Below are positions 12,301 to 22,693 of a stretch of DNA of 63,578 bases, one piece after another. The notes beneath the pieces were generated by a model that worked only from the letters and a program-made list of their open reading frames with translations, made no database searches and was not told the DNA's origin. The translations under genes and the position numbers were made by a program. How positions within the stretch are numbered: position 1 is the first letter of the stretch; every line of letters starts with the position of its first letter. Origin of the DNA: Streptomyces griseoloalbus (GTDB lineage Bacteria > Actinomycetota > Actinomycetes > Streptomycetales > Streptomycetaceae); the NCBI GenBank assembly GCA_014650015.1, contig BMUD01000034.1, positions 1 to 63,578 on the forward strand. The letters are read 5' to 3'.

Positions 12301-14729
12301 CCGGCGGAGGTACCCACCGGCAGCAGCCCCTCCAGTTCCCCGGACGGGTCGGTCGCCCCCGTCGCGTAGTCGTGGTACATCGCGCCGGTGAACACGCCGG
12401 TACGGCTGCCGCGCAGCGACAGCGGATCGATGTGGGCCCGCTCCACGGCCTCCCAGGCGGTCTCCAGCAGCAGCCGCTGCTGCGGATCGGTGGCGAGCGC
12501 CTCCCGCGCCGACATGCCGAAGAACCCCGCGTCGAAGTGGGCGGCGTCGCGCAGGAATCCGCCCTCACGGGCGTAGGTGGTGCCCGGGTGCTCCGGATCG
12601 TCGTCGAAGAGGGTGTCCAGGTCCCAGCCGCGGTCGGTGGGGAACCCGCAAACGGCGTCGCCGCCCTCGCTCAGCAGCGCCCACAGCGCCTCCGGGGAGG
12701 CGGTGCCGCCGGGCAGCCGGCAGGCCATGCCCACGATCGCCACGGGCTCGTCATGGAGTTCCGGGCCGGAAACCGGCTCCTCCTCCTGGCGGTTCAGCCC
12801 GGCCAGCTCCCGGGCCAGCGCCGCCGGGGTCGGGAAGTCGAAGGCCACCGCGGCCGGCAGCGGCAGGCCCGTGGCCTCGGCGAGCGCGTTGCGCAGCCGC
12901 ACCGACGCCACCGAGTCCAGGCCGTGCGCGCGGAAGGTGACGTCCGGTCCGATGGGACCCGCCTCGTCCGCGCCCCGCGCGCCGAGCACCTCGGCGACCG
13001 CCGCCACGACCAGGTCGAGGGCGGTGCCGGGGTCCGGGCGGGGCGCGTCGTCGGGAACCTGCTCCGGCCGCGCGGCGGCGTCGGCCAGGATTTGCTCCAG
13101 CGCCCGCCGGTTGATCTTCCCGGCGGGGGTGCGCGGCAGGGCCGACAGCACCACCAGCTCCAGCGGGATCTTGTACTCGGCGACGCCGCGCTCCCGCAGG
13201 AACGCCGTCACCTCCGCGAGACCGACCGTGCCCGCAGGCGCGTCCCCGTCCCCCGGGCCCGCCGCGGAACCGGACGGGCGTGCGGTCACCACGAGGCAGG
13301 GGTACTCCCCGAGCCGCGGGTCGGGCTTGGCGACCACGGCCAGCGGACCGATGTCCGGCAGGTCCGCCAGCAGCCCCTGGATCTCCACGGCGTTGAACTT
13401 GCGACCGCCCACGTTGATGAGTTCGGCGGAGCGGCCGTGGAACACCACGAGGCCGTCCTCGCCGATCGAGGCGAGGTCACCGGTGCGCAGCCAGCCGTCC
13501 TCCGACACCACCGACCGGGTCAGCTCCGGCTCCCCGTAGTAGCCGCGGAACATGCTGGGACTGCGGTAGAACAGCTCCCCGGCCTCGCCCGGGGCGCACG
13601 GCGTGCCGTCCTCGCCGAGGACGCGCATCCGCGCGCCGCGGACCGGCCGCCCCACGCTGTGCGCGGCGACCTCCGGCGGGTCCCCGGCCAGACTGCTGGT
13701 GCCGTTCCCGGCCTCCGACATGCCCCACACCACGACCAGCGCGGTGTCCAGCGTCTCGCGCACGTCCCGCACCAGGGCGGCGGGCAGGGCGGCGCCGGCG
13801 GTGAGCACCCGCTCCGGGCGGAATCCGGCGCCCCCTGCCGACTCACGGGCCCGCGCCACCACGTCGTGCAGCTGCGCCGGCACGGCCACCACCACGCTCG
13901 GCCGCGCCGAACGCGCCAGCTCCAGGAACCGGTCCACGTCCCAGGAGCGCAGCAGCACCTGCCGTCCGGCACGGAACAGCGCCGAATACAGCGACTGCAG
14001 GCCGAAACAGTGGGTCAGCGGGCACGCCGTGATCAGGGTGCCGGCGTACGCCCCGGCGCTGTCCTCGGTGGCGGCACGGGAGTTGGTGAGCAGCGAGTCG
14101 TGGGTGTGCAGGCAGATCTTGGGCCGCGCGGACGTCGTACCGGACGAGGGGAACAGCAGGAACGGCGCGTCCGGCCGCACCTCCACCGGCCGGGGCCGCT
14201 CACCCGCCCAGCGGTCCAGCAGGCCCCGCACCGACTCGGTGCCCTCGGCCGGTCCGCCGCCGGTCACCAGGACGGTGCGCAGCGACGGCAGCGACTCCCG
14301 CAGCGCCGCCGCGGCCAGCGGTCCGTCCGGCTCCTGGGTGTCGGCCGGCAGCGCGAGCACCGCCGGACCGACCCGCTCCAGCAGGGCGCGTACGTCGGCG
14401 GGGGCGTTGCCCTGGTGTACGGGCAGGGTGACCGCCCCGACCGACGCCGCCGCCAGGTGCAGTGAGACGTACTCCCAGCAGTTGGGCAGGTGCAGGGCGA
14501 CCACGTCGCCGGGCCGGACGCCGGACTCCTGGAGCGCGCGGGCCAGCGCGTCCACGTCGTCCCGCATCTCCCGCCAGGTGCGTTCGCGGTCCCCGTCCAC
14601 CAGGGCCACCGCGTCACCCCCGGCCCGCACGGCGTCGGCGAGAACCGCGGGCAGGGTGAGACCGTCCAGCTCGCCCTCGCGGGCACCGGGCGGCTGGATC
14701 ACGTAGTCGTCAGCGTGGACGGGCACCAT
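9390..14729 (-). CDS. fscA: PABA-starter polyketide synthase: CoL-ACP-KS-AT-ACP
   Basis: About 1,779 aa. Domains: CoA-ligase/adenylation (about 20-555; PSSGTTSARPK, GWLRTGDL and C-terminal GKINR), ACP (about 575-655), KS (from about 660, DTACSSS), AT (about 1185-1490, GHSVG and HAFH, malonyl type), ACP (about 1575-1655) and an acidic docking tail. The CoA-ligase start is typical of aromatic-heptaene PKSs that load p-aminobenzoate. The only extension module has no KR or DH, matching the retained ketone of the p-aminoacetophenone group in candicidin. The final ACP has GVTS where GxDS is usual, but the serine is present. Start codons GTG (14732), ATG (14729) and GTG (14726) are adjacent; GGGAG favours the latter two. 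pabAB lies 154 bp upstream. Confidence 0.95.
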   Translation of the reverse strand: MVPVHADDYVIQPPGAREGELDGLTLPAVLADAVRAGGDAVALVDGDRERTWREMRDDVDALARALQESGVRPGDVVALHLPNCWEYVSLHLAAASVGAVTLPVHQGNAPADVRALLERVGPAVLALPADTQEPDGPLAAAALRESLPSLRTVLVTGGGPAEGTESVRGLLDRWAGERPRPVEVRPDAPFLLFPSSGTTSARPKICLHTHDSLLTNSRAATEDSAGAYAGTLITACPLTHCFGLQSLYSALFRAGRQVLLRSWDVDRFLELARSARPSVVVAVPAQLHDVVARARESAGGAGFRPERVLTAGAALPAALVRDVRETLDTALVVVWGMSEAGNGTSSLAGDPPEVAAHSVGRPVRGARMRVLGEDGTPCAPGEAGELFYRSPSMFRGYYGEPELTRSVVSEDGWLRTGDLASIGEDGLVVFHGRSAELINVGGRKFNAVEIQGLLADLPDIGPLAVVAKPDPRLGEYPCLVVTARPSGSAAGPGDGDAPAGTVGLAEVTAFLRERGVAEYKIPLELVVLSALPRTPAGKINRRALEQILADAAARPEQVPDDAPRPDPGTALDLVVAAVAEVLGARGADEAGPIGPDVTFRAHGLDSVASVRLRNALAEATGLPLPAAVAFDFPTPAALARELAGLNRQEEEPVSGPELHDEPVAIVGMACRLPGGTASPEALWALLSEGGDAVCGFPTDRGWDLDTLFDDDPEHPGTTYAREGGFLRDAAHFDAGFFGMSAREALATDPQQRLLLETAWEAVERAHIDPLSLRGSRTGVFTGAMYHDYATGATDPSGELEGLLPVGTSAGALSGRISYTLGLDGPALTVDTACSSSLVALHLACRSLRSGESELALAGGVAVMATPAPFVGFSRLRGLSPDGRCKSFGEGADGAAWSEGAGLLLLERLSDARRNGHPVLAVIRGSAVNQDGASNGPTAPNGPAQRRVIRRALADAGLTAADVDAVEGHGTGTALGDPIEAQALLDTYGRERPEGRPLWLGSVKSNLGHTQAAAGVTGVIKMVLALRHGVLPRTLHADTPNSRVDWSAGTVRLLNEARAWPAGEGGPRRAAVSSFGISGTNAHLVLEEAPAGSGAAPAAREQDAEGPAVPWLVSARDAAALRGQARRLAAYAEAHPEVPARDIAYSLLTTRSVHARTAVLSGAGRDALTAAAAGFARDGVAGVTGRRAGGGPAQTAFVFTGQGSQRPGMGRALAAAFPVFDAALREVCAELDPLLERPLTSVMWAAPDSAEAGLLHGTGCAQPALFAFQVALYRLLGSWGVTPARLVGHSVGEIAAAHVAGVLGLPDACALVAARGRLMQSLPPGGAMVAVGCSEAEVLPWLVGREEHVAVAAVNGPRSVVLSGAEAALADLTGELTAAGYKTRRLVVSHAFHSPLMDPVLAEFRQTVASLSFAAPEVPLVSGVTGRPLTAAEAADPDHWVRHAREAVRFADAVVHLADARTGVYVELGPEAALTPMVDECLAEHLGRREPGNGPVVEPLLRGGDDEVGALLAAAVRLHAHGLPVDWPAVLPDARTVSLPTYAFQHEAYWLASVPAGTVAVASPETTGAADAAPALAGRLAGLTDAEAEALVTDLVRGELAAVVGGELPPDADDGRAFTELGVTSVTAVELRNRLAAVTGVRLPSTLVFDHPSAAAVARLVCDTLRRSGPVRVRDASCLVDELEALLTSGADLDSGTAGRLRTLATRWAPARAGGAEPAAGPLDLADATDEELFRLMDGAGPDSSHAGPSGPAAGAGGTDEDLFGLMDGVDGTDAPGGGR

Positions 14730-14791
14730 CACTCCCGGGAGGTCGAGCGTTTCCGGCGAACGGGGAACGCTCTCAGGCTGTTGCCCAACGC

Positions 14792-14807
14792 CCCGGGTTT
14801 TCCCTAG
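14792..14807 (-). promoter_or_regulatory. PAS-LuxR (PimM/FscRI-like) operator box upstream of fscA
   Basis: On the minus strand the box reads CTAGGGAAAACCCGGG. It matches 14 of 16 positions of the consensus CTVGGGAWWTCCCBAG reported for PimM. It lies about 63 bp before the fscA start, where a promoter is expected. Direct binding by the FscRI encoded at 31972 is inference. Confidence 0.65.
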
Positions 14808-14883
14808 ACATGGGCCGCCGCAGGCATGCGGGGGCGCGGAAGGGGGGACGGCCGCCCGCCCCGCTCACGGCCGCCCGCCCCGC

Positions 14884-17067
<2,184 letters not shown>

Positions 17068-17227
17068 GAGCGTTTCCTTGTCCAGGAGGCGCGTGAGCGG
17101 AAAGTGACGGGGAACGTGACGGACGCGGGTGGCGGTCCGGCCGTGTGCGGGCTCTCCGGTGGTGGGTCGACCACGACTCCTGCGCCTGCCCGGGCGGCGC
17201 CGTCCGGCGGCACCGCCCGGGCGGACG

Positions 17228-17998
17228 TCAGGACGCCGGAGCGGACCGTGCCAGGTCGAGGGTGTCGGCGATCTCGCCGTTGACCGCCGTCAGGTGCTGG
17301 GTGAGGAAGAAGTGGCCGCCGGTGAACACCCGCAGCCGGAACGGGCCTTCGGTGTGGTCCTGCCAGCGCTCGGCCTCCTCGACCGTGGTGAGCGGGTCGC
17401 CGTCGCCGGTGAGCACGGTGACCCCGCAGCGCACCTTGCGGTCCGGCGGGCAGGAGTACGTCTCGATGGCGCGGTAGTCGCCGCGCAGCGCCGGCAGGGC
17501 CATGCGCAGGATCTCCTCGTCGCCGAGGACGCCCGCCGCGGTGCCGTTCAGCCGCTTCATCTCGGCGACGATGCCGTCGTCGTCGCGCAGGTGCACCTCC
17601 TCGGCCCGCGTGGTCGACGGGCCGCGCCGGCCGGAGGCGATGACGGTGAGCGGTCCGGCGTCCTTCTGCTCCAGCCGCCACGCCGTCTCGAACGCCAGCG
17701 CCGCGCCCATGCTGTGCCCGAAGAACACGCTGGGCCGGTCGTCCAGCGCCAGCAGCTGCTCGGTGACCAGGTCGGCGAGCCGGCCGAGGTCCTCCACGCA
17801 GGGTTCCCTGCGCCGGTCCTGGCGGCCGGGGTACTGCAGCGACAGGACCTCGGCGGCCGGGGCGAACCGAGCCGAGACCGGGTGGTAGAAGCTGGCCGAA
17901 CCGCCCGCGTGCGGGAAGCAGACCAGCCGTACCGCGTCGGCGTCGGCCGGGTGGTAGCGCCGCAGCCACAGGGCCCCGGTGTCGTCAGCGGTGGTCAC
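17228..17998 (-). CDS. fscTE: Type II thioesterase
   Basis: A 256-aa alpha/beta hydrolase of the external editing-thioesterase family that removes aberrant acyl groups from PKS carrier proteins. Triad signatures are visible: GHSMG nucleophile elbow near residue 93, Asp in the GDGDPL segment and His in GGHFF near the C-terminus. The oxyanion motif FPHAGG lies near the start. GTG start at 17998 with GAAGGGA upstream. It is separated from the ferredoxin gene by 300 bp and from pabAB by 160 bp, so a separate promoter is possible on either side. Confidence 0.92.
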   Translation of the reverse strand: MTTADDTGALWLRRYHPADADAVRLVCFPHAGGSASFYHPVSARFAPAAEVLSLQYPGRQDRRREPCVEDLGRLADLVTEQLLALDDRPSVFFGHSMGAALAFETAWRLEQKDAGPLTVIASGRRGPSTTRAEEVHLRDDDGIVAEMKRLNGTAAGVLGDEEILRMALPALRGDYRAIETYSCPPDRKVRCGVTVLTGDGDPLTTVEEAERWQDHTEGPFRLRVFTGGHFFLTQHLTAVNGEIADTLDLARSAPAS

Positions 17999-18246
17999 GG
18001 TGTGAGTCCCTTCGGTGATGCTGCGGCCGGCGGTGCTCCGCCGGCCGGGCGGGTCCGCGAAGGTCCGGGACGGGCGCGCCTCCCGCGCCGGACCGCCACG
18101 GGCCCCTGTGTCCCCGGCGGGGTGTCCGGCCCCTCTGGGATCCGGACGCCGCGCCGCGGAATCCGCGGCCGGGCCGGCGCTGACGCCCCGTCCCGCCGCG
18201 GAAGTCCTTTCCGTCCACCGTCCCGGGAAGCCCGTCCGGCCGTACC

Positions 18247-18292
18247 GGGACGGCGCGGGCGGCCTTCGTGGGACGGCGCGGGCGGCCTTCGT
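18247..18292. repeat. Two exact 23-nt tandem copies in the fscFE-fscTE gap
   Basis: The units 18247-18269 and 18270-18292 are identical and end 6 bp from the ferredoxin stop codon. The rest of the 300-bp gap (17999-18298) shows short GC-rich inverted repeats but no gene or clear promoter that I can support. Confidence 0.75.
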
Positions 18293-18298
18293 GGACGG

Positions 18299-18493
18299 TC
18301 AGTCCTCGTGGACGGTGACCGAGCCCGACGGGCACAGGTCGCCCGCGGCCCGGACGCCCTCCGCGTCCGCCTCCCGCGGCTCCCGTGCCAGCAGGACGAC
18401 GATCCCGTCCTCGTCCTGGTCGAAGACCTCCGGCGCGTTCAGTGCGCACTGGCCCGCTCCGACGCACCGCTCGCTGTCGACGGTGACGCGCAT
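18299..18493 (-). CDS. fscFE: [3Fe-4S] ferredoxin, P450 partner
   Basis: A 64-aa acidic ferredoxin. Cysteines occur as CVGAGQC and, near the C-terminus, CP; the three-cysteine pattern is that of [3Fe-4S] ferredoxins that donate electrons to Streptomyces P450s. AAGGAG lies eight bases before the ATG. It follows fscP by 113 bp on the same strand, so FscP is its likely redox partner. No ferredoxin reductase is present in the window. Confidence 0.94.
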   Translation of the reverse strand: MRVTVDSERCVGAGQCALNAPEVFDQDEDGIVVLLAREPREADAEGVRAAGDLCPSGSVTVHED

Positions 18494-18606
18494 GCTCGTT
18501 GCTCCTTGGGGGATGGTGACTGGAACGTGGGTGTCCGGGCGGGGGCCGGGCCGGCGGGGTGCCGGGTGCCGCCGGGACCGTCCGGCGGCACCCGGGTGCC
18601 GGTGGC

Positions 18607-19788
18607 CTACCAGCGCACCGGCAGCTCGTGGAGTCCGAACAGGATCCCGTCGTACTTGAAGGCCAGCTCGTCCGTCGGGACGGCCAGCTCCAGCGTCGGG
18701 ATGCGCTCGAACAGCTTGCGGTAGGCGATCTCCATCTCGACCCGCACCAGGTTCTGGCCGAGGCACTGGTGGACGCCGTACCCGAACGCCACGTGGCGGC
18801 GCTCGGAACGCTCCGGGTTGAAGGCGTGCGGGCAGCCGAACACCTCGGTGTCGTGGTTGGCGGCGGCCAGCAGCGGCACGATGCCCTCGCCCTTGCGGAT
18901 GAGCTGACCGGCGATCTCCACGTCCTCCACCGCGACCCGCAGCGCCACCATGTCGGCCACCGAGTGCAGCCGCAGCAGCTCCTCCACCAGCCGCTCGTTG
19001 CCGATCCACTGCGGGTTGCCGAGCAGGGTCACCACACCGAGGCCGATGTTGTTGGCGGTGGTCTCGTGGCCCGCGATCAGCAGGAGCAGCAGCACCCCCG
19101 ACAGTTCGACGGCGGTGAGCTGCCCGGTGGCCAGCAGGCGGCTGATCAGGTCGTCGCCGGGCCACTTCTCCTTGATGGCGATCAGCCGGTTGATGTAGCG
19201 CAGCAACTCCCGGGTGGCGGTGGCCCGTTCCTCGTCGGTGGAGGTGCGGATGGCGACCAGGGTGCGGGTGCGCGACTCGAAGAAGTCACGGTCCGCCGGC
19301 GGCACACCCAGCAGCGAGGAGATCACCAGGGACGGCACCGGCAGCGCGAAGTCGCTGATGAGGTCGGCGTGGTCGCCCGCGGCGAGCATCGCGTCGATGC
19401 GCTCGTCCACGGTGCGCTCGATCGCCGGCCGCAGCTCCCGGACGCGCCGCACGGTGAACTCCGGGATGAGCACCTTGCGGAACCGGTCGTGCTCGGGCGA
19501 GTCCAGGCCGACGAACCAGCCCGGGATCTGGTCCTGCTTGGGCACGCCCATCGTCTCGCCGACGTTGGGGAAGCCCTCGTTGTCCGGGTTGGCGCTGATC
19601 TTGGGATGGGTGAGCACCGCGCGCACGTCCTCGTGCCGGGTCACCAGCCAGATCGGCACCCCGTTCGGCAGGTGGGACAGCACCAGACCGTTCTGCTCGC
19701 GGTGGCTCGCGTACTGGGACAGGGGCAGCGGTTCCTCCGGCGTGCGCCGGGGGAAGCCGACCACCGTGGGGTCGGTGCTGGTCGTCAT
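18607..19788 (-). CDS. fscP: Cytochrome P450 monooxygenase
   Basis: A 393-aa soluble bacterial P450. I-helix motif AGHETTANN (oxygen activation), ExxR in the ELLRL segment and the heme-ligand loop FGYGVHQCLG are all intact. In polyene clusters the P450 next to the ferredoxin (AmphN/NysN/PimG type) oxidises the exocyclic methyl branch to the carboxyl group; that role is inferred here from gene order and family. ATG start with AAGGA six bases upstream; fscMII lies 70 bp upstream. Confidence 0.95.
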   Translation of the reverse strand: MTTSTDPTVVGFPRRTPEEPLPLSQYASHREQNGLVLSHLPNGVPIWLVTRHEDVRAVLTHPKISANPDNEGFPNVGETMGVPKQDQIPGWFVGLDSPEHDRFRKVLIPEFTVRRVRELRPAIERTVDERIDAMLAAGDHADLISDFALPVPSLVISSLLGVPPADRDFFESRTRTLVAIRTSTDEERATATRELLRYINRLIAIKEKWPGDDLISRLLATGQLTAVELSGVLLLLLIAGHETTANNIGLGVVTLLGNPQWIGNERLVEELLRLHSVADMVALRVAVEDVEIAGQLIRKGEGIVPLLAAANHDTEVFGCPHAFNPERSERRHVAFGYGVHQCLGQNLVRVEMEIAYRKLFERIPTLELAVPTDELAFKYDGILFGLHELPVRW

Positions 19789-19858
19789 GTCCGTTCCTTC
19801 TTCCTCTTCCTGAGGTTTCCAGGGGCGCCGCGCGAAACCGCGGTCGGGTCCCGGCGGT

Positions 19859-20917
19859 TCAGCCCGCGGAGTAGAACTCCCGGACGGCGCCGGTGATGTA
19901 CTCCTGGTCGGCGGCGGTCAGTCCGGTGTGGGTGGGCAGGTACAGGCCGTCCTCGCTGAAGCGGTGCGCGTTCAGGGACGGCCACACCGGGTCGAGGTAA
20001 CCGGGCTGCCTGCTCATCGGTTTGAAGAACAACCGCGTCTCGACGCCCCGTTCGGCGAGATGGGCGCGGAGTTCCTCGCGGCGCTCCGCGCGGATGTCGT
20101 ACATCCACAGCACGTCCCGCGGCGGCATGAGGGTCACACCGGGGACGTCCCCCAGTCCCGCGTCGTAGCGGGCCTCGATCTCGCGGCGGGCGGCCAGGAT
20201 CTCGTCCAGCCGCTCCACCTGCGCCAGCGCCACGGCCGCCTGCATGGCCGTCATACGGAAGTTGTAGGCCAGCTTCTTGTGCAGGAAACTGTGGTCACGG
20301 GTGAACGCCATGGCCCGCAGATGCGCGAGCTGCTCGGCCAGCCGCGGGTCGTCGGTGAGGCAGATGCCGCCCTCGCCCGCCGTGATGATCTTGTTGGCGA
20401 AGAGCGAGAAGCACGCGATGTCCCCGACCGGCCGCACCCCGTGCGCCTCCGCCGAGTCCTCGACCACCCGCAGGTTGTACTGGTGCGCGAGATCCATCAC
20501 CGCGTCCATGTCGCAGCGGCGCCCGTAGACGTGCACCGGCATCAGCGCCTTGGTACGCGCAGTGATCTTCTCCTCGATCAGGGAGACATCGATGTTCAGG
20601 TCGTCGCCGCAGTCCACGAAGACGGGCGTCGCCCCGGTGTACGTGACCGCCCACGCGGAGGCCACCATGGTGAACTCCGGCACGATCACCTCGTCGCCCG
20701 GCCCGATGCCCAGCGCGCGCAGCGCCAGGGTCAGCGCGGCCGTGCCGGAGGAGCAGGCGACGCCGTGCGCCACACCGTTCCACTCGGCGAACGCCTCCTC
20801 GAAGCGCCGCACATAGGGGCCCTGCGAGGAGATCCAGCCGCCGCTGACGGCGTCGGTGACGTACTCCAGTTCACGCCCGCCCAGAGTGGGCCGGGAAACG
20901 GGTTGGGTGAAAGACAT
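19859..20917 (-). CDS. fscMII: DegT/DnrJ/EryC1 sugar aminotransferase (mycosamine formation)
   Basis: A 352-aa PLP-dependent nucleotide-sugar aminotransferase. Recognisable features: CSSGTAAL for cofactor phosphate binding, the EDSAEAHG aspartate region, and the Schiff-base lysine in FSLFANKIITAGEGG. In polyene clusters this enzyme aminates a GDP-3-keto-6-deoxymannose to GDP-mycosamine. It lies between the glycosyltransferase and P450 genes with spacings of 66 and 70 bp, consistent with one operon starting at fscMI. The GDP-mannose 4,6-dehydratase needed for the same sugar is not in this window. Confidence 0.95.
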   Translation of the reverse strand: MSFTQPVSRPTLGGRELEYVTDAVSGGWISSQGPYVRRFEEAFAEWNGVAHGVACSSGTAALTLALRALGIGPGDEVIVPEFTMVASAWAVTYTGATPVFVDCGDDLNIDVSLIEEKITARTKALMPVHVYGRRCDMDAVMDLAHQYNLRVVEDSAEAHGVRPVGDIACFSLFANKIITAGEGGICLTDDPRLAEQLAHLRAMAFTRDHSFLHKKLAYNFRMTAMQAAVALAQVERLDEILAARREIEARYDAGLGDVPGVTLMPPRDVLWMYDIRAERREELRAHLAERGVETRLFFKPMSRQPGYLDPVWPSLNAHRFSEDGLYLPTHTGLTAADQEYITGAVREFYSAG

Positions 20918-20983
20918 GCGTCCTCGCTGCGATGGTGCGTGCGATAACCGGAAGGGAAAGGCGGGCCGGCGGACGGCCGGGCG

Positions 20984-22360
20984 TCATGGCCGCGGCAGCA
21001 GGCCCAGGATCAGGTCGGCCGCCGTCTTGCGCCCGCCGGCCGCCCGCTGCAGCGCGCCGAGGCGCTCCGCCCGCTCGCGGAAGGAGGGGTCCTCGACGAC
21101 CCGGGTGAGCTTGTCGACGACGTCGTCCGGGTCGACGGTCTCCGGCCGGTCCAGCGTCAGGCTGAAGCCGAAGTCACGGCCGCGCACCGCCTGGTCGAAG
21201 CAGTCCACCCACAGGGGCCGCACCACCTGCGGCTTACCGAAGTACACGCCCTCGTGGTAGGCGTTGCCGCCGCCGTGCGAGAAGAACACCGACACCTTCG
21301 GGTGGGCCAGCACGTCCAGCTGGGACGGCACCCAGCTCTCCACCCGCAGGTTGTCCGGCAGCGAGGCGGCCGGCGGCAGCAGGTGCTGCTGCTCCTTCGG
21401 CAGCTTCCACAGGAACTGGTGCCGGTCCTGCATCCGGCGGGCCACCTCCACCAGCGCCGCGACCTCCTCACGGGTCAGCCGGGTGATGGTGCCGAAGCCC
21501 ATGTAGATCACCGACGACTGCCGGTCCAGCCAGCCGCCGAGGTCCTCGTCGTCCGGGCACTCCGGCAGCGGCGGCAGCAGGGCGCCCACCAGCCGCAGCT
21601 TCTCCGGCACGTCGAAGGGGTAGTCCAGCTCCGGGATCGAGGAGCACAGCACCATCTCGGCCGCGTCCACCCGGGTCAGGGCGTTCGGCGGGGCGATGCC
21701 CAGCTCCTTGCGGATCGCGGCGTCCTCCTTGAGCACCTTGCCCATCGACGGATGCAGGAACATGAAAAGCGTCCGCCACTTGAACAGCGTGTTGGTGAGC
21801 CGTTGCCGGAACGTCATCTCCAGCGGCAGGCCGGAGTTGGGGACGGGGAAGTCCTTCGGGGTGTACGACGCGCCGAACGGGTTGTGCGAGGTCAGCACGT
21901 TGCTCGGGACGAAGGGCACCGACAGCACGTAGGGGATCCCGTGCGTGAGCGCCAGGTCGACGCCGAAGCCGCTCACGCAGTCGATCACCATCAGCGCCGG
22001 CCGGACCTCCTCGACCACCTTCGCCAGGGCACGGTACTTGCGCGCCTGGAGCGCCGGCTTGTACGACTGCCGGACCACGGCGCGGTGCGCCTTGAACCGG
22101 GACGACTGGGTGACCTCCCGGTACACGGCGTCGTCCCAGGTGACCGCCGACAGCTCGGACACCACCTCGCCCAGCGAGGCGAACGACACCGGGGAGCCGG
22201 CGGACAGCGCCTCGACGTCCTCGCGCCGGTGCTCGTCGGTGGCGAACCACAGGTCGGGCACACCACGCCGGGCCAGTTCGCCGGCCAGCACCAGCAGCGG
22301 GTTGAGCAGCCCGCTCTCGGGGAGACCGACGAAGAGGATCGGCCGTGCGGCGGATTCCAT
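20984..22360 (-). CDS. fscMI: Glycosyltransferase, mycosaminyl transferase
   Basis: A 458-aa GT-B fold glycosyltransferase of the UGT-like (GT1) family. The C-terminal donor-binding half contains FFSHGGGNAYHEG, the usual signature region, and a DQ pair near FDQAVRG. By family and context it attaches mycosamine to the aglycone, as AmphDI/NysDI/PimK do. First gene of the leftward sugar/oxidation operon; AAAGGG lies seven bases before the ATG. Its promoter must lie in the divergent gap shared with fscRIV, which holds a PAS-LuxR box and a large palindrome. Confidence 0.93.
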   Translation of the reverse strand: MESAARPILFVGLPESGLLNPLLVLAGELARRGVPDLWFATDEHRREDVEALSAGSPVSFASLGEVVSELSAVTWDDAVYREVTQSSRFKAHRAVVRQSYKPALQARKYRALAKVVEEVRPALMVIDCVSGFGVDLALTHGIPYVLSVPFVPSNVLTSHNPFGASYTPKDFPVPNSGLPLEMTFRQRLTNTLFKWRTLFMFLHPSMGKVLKEDAAIRKELGIAPPNALTRVDAAEMVLCSSIPELDYPFDVPEKLRLVGALLPPLPECPDDEDLGGWLDRQSSVIYMGFGTITRLTREEVAALVEVARRMQDRHQFLWKLPKEQQHLLPPAASLPDNLRVESWVPSQLDVLAHPKVSVFFSHGGGNAYHEGVYFGKPQVVRPLWVDCFDQAVRGRDFGFSLTLDRPETVDPDDVVDKLTRVVEDPSFRERAERLGALQRAAGGRKTAADLILGLLPRP

Positions 22361-22513
22361 GAGGGCCCTTTCACCTTCACCAAATGACTGCCGAAGTCAC
22401 CGGCCGCCCGCGGGCACGGCCGGCGGGCAGGACGGAGTTGTCCGTGTGCGGCCCGTCGGCCGGGCCCGATTCGGGCGGAGCCGACCGCACCACACCTTGA
22501 TCTCACGGGCGGA

Positions 22514-22529
22514 ACCGGGAAATCCTTAG
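22514..22529. promoter_or_regulatory. PAS-LuxR (PimM/FscRI-like) operator box between fscMI and fscRIV
   Basis: Plus-strand sequence ACCGGGAAATCCTTAG matches 13 of 16 positions of CTVGGGAWWTCCCBAG, and the reverse complement scores equally. It sits about 155 bp from the fscMI start and 165 bp from the fscRIV start, so it could serve either promoter. Confidence 0.5.
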
Positions 22530-22574
22530 ACTTCGCCCGCGGAGGGGGACCGGGCGGGAAAGCGCCGGTGCGGC

Positions 22575-22606
22575 ACCGTACGGGGAACTGATGTTCCCTG
22601 TACGGT
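22575..22606. promoter_or_regulatory. 32-bp palindromic operator candidate upstream of fscRIV
   Basis: Arms ACCGTACGGGGAAC and GTTCCCTGTACGGT pair at 13 of 14 positions around a TGAT centre. If the -10 at 22627 is right, the palindrome is centred about 48 bp before the start point, a typical activator position. There is no T-run, so a terminator is less likely. The binding protein is unknown; a LAL regulator of this cluster is the simplest guess. Confidence 0.6.
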
Positions 22607-22632
22607 GGGCGCACCGTGCGGTCCCGTATACA
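22604..22632 (+). promoter_or_regulatory. Possible fscRIV promoter with poor -35
   Basis: A TATACA hexamer at 22627-22632 is a plausible -10. The -35 position (22604-22609, GGTGGG) is non-consensus and directly abuts the 32-bp palindrome, as expected of an activator-dependent promoter. Confidence 0.35.
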
Positions 22633-22693
22633 GCGACGACGGAGGATGCCAACGGCATTCCGTCCGGCCCCAGCACGACGCAAGGGAGATCAC

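Noticed and set aside
9294-14465. A 1,700-codon open frame on the plus strand opposite fscA
   Set aside because: It is the antisense shadow of a real PKS gene, rich in Arg/Gln/His/Gly/Pro without domains; high GC suppresses stops in this frame.
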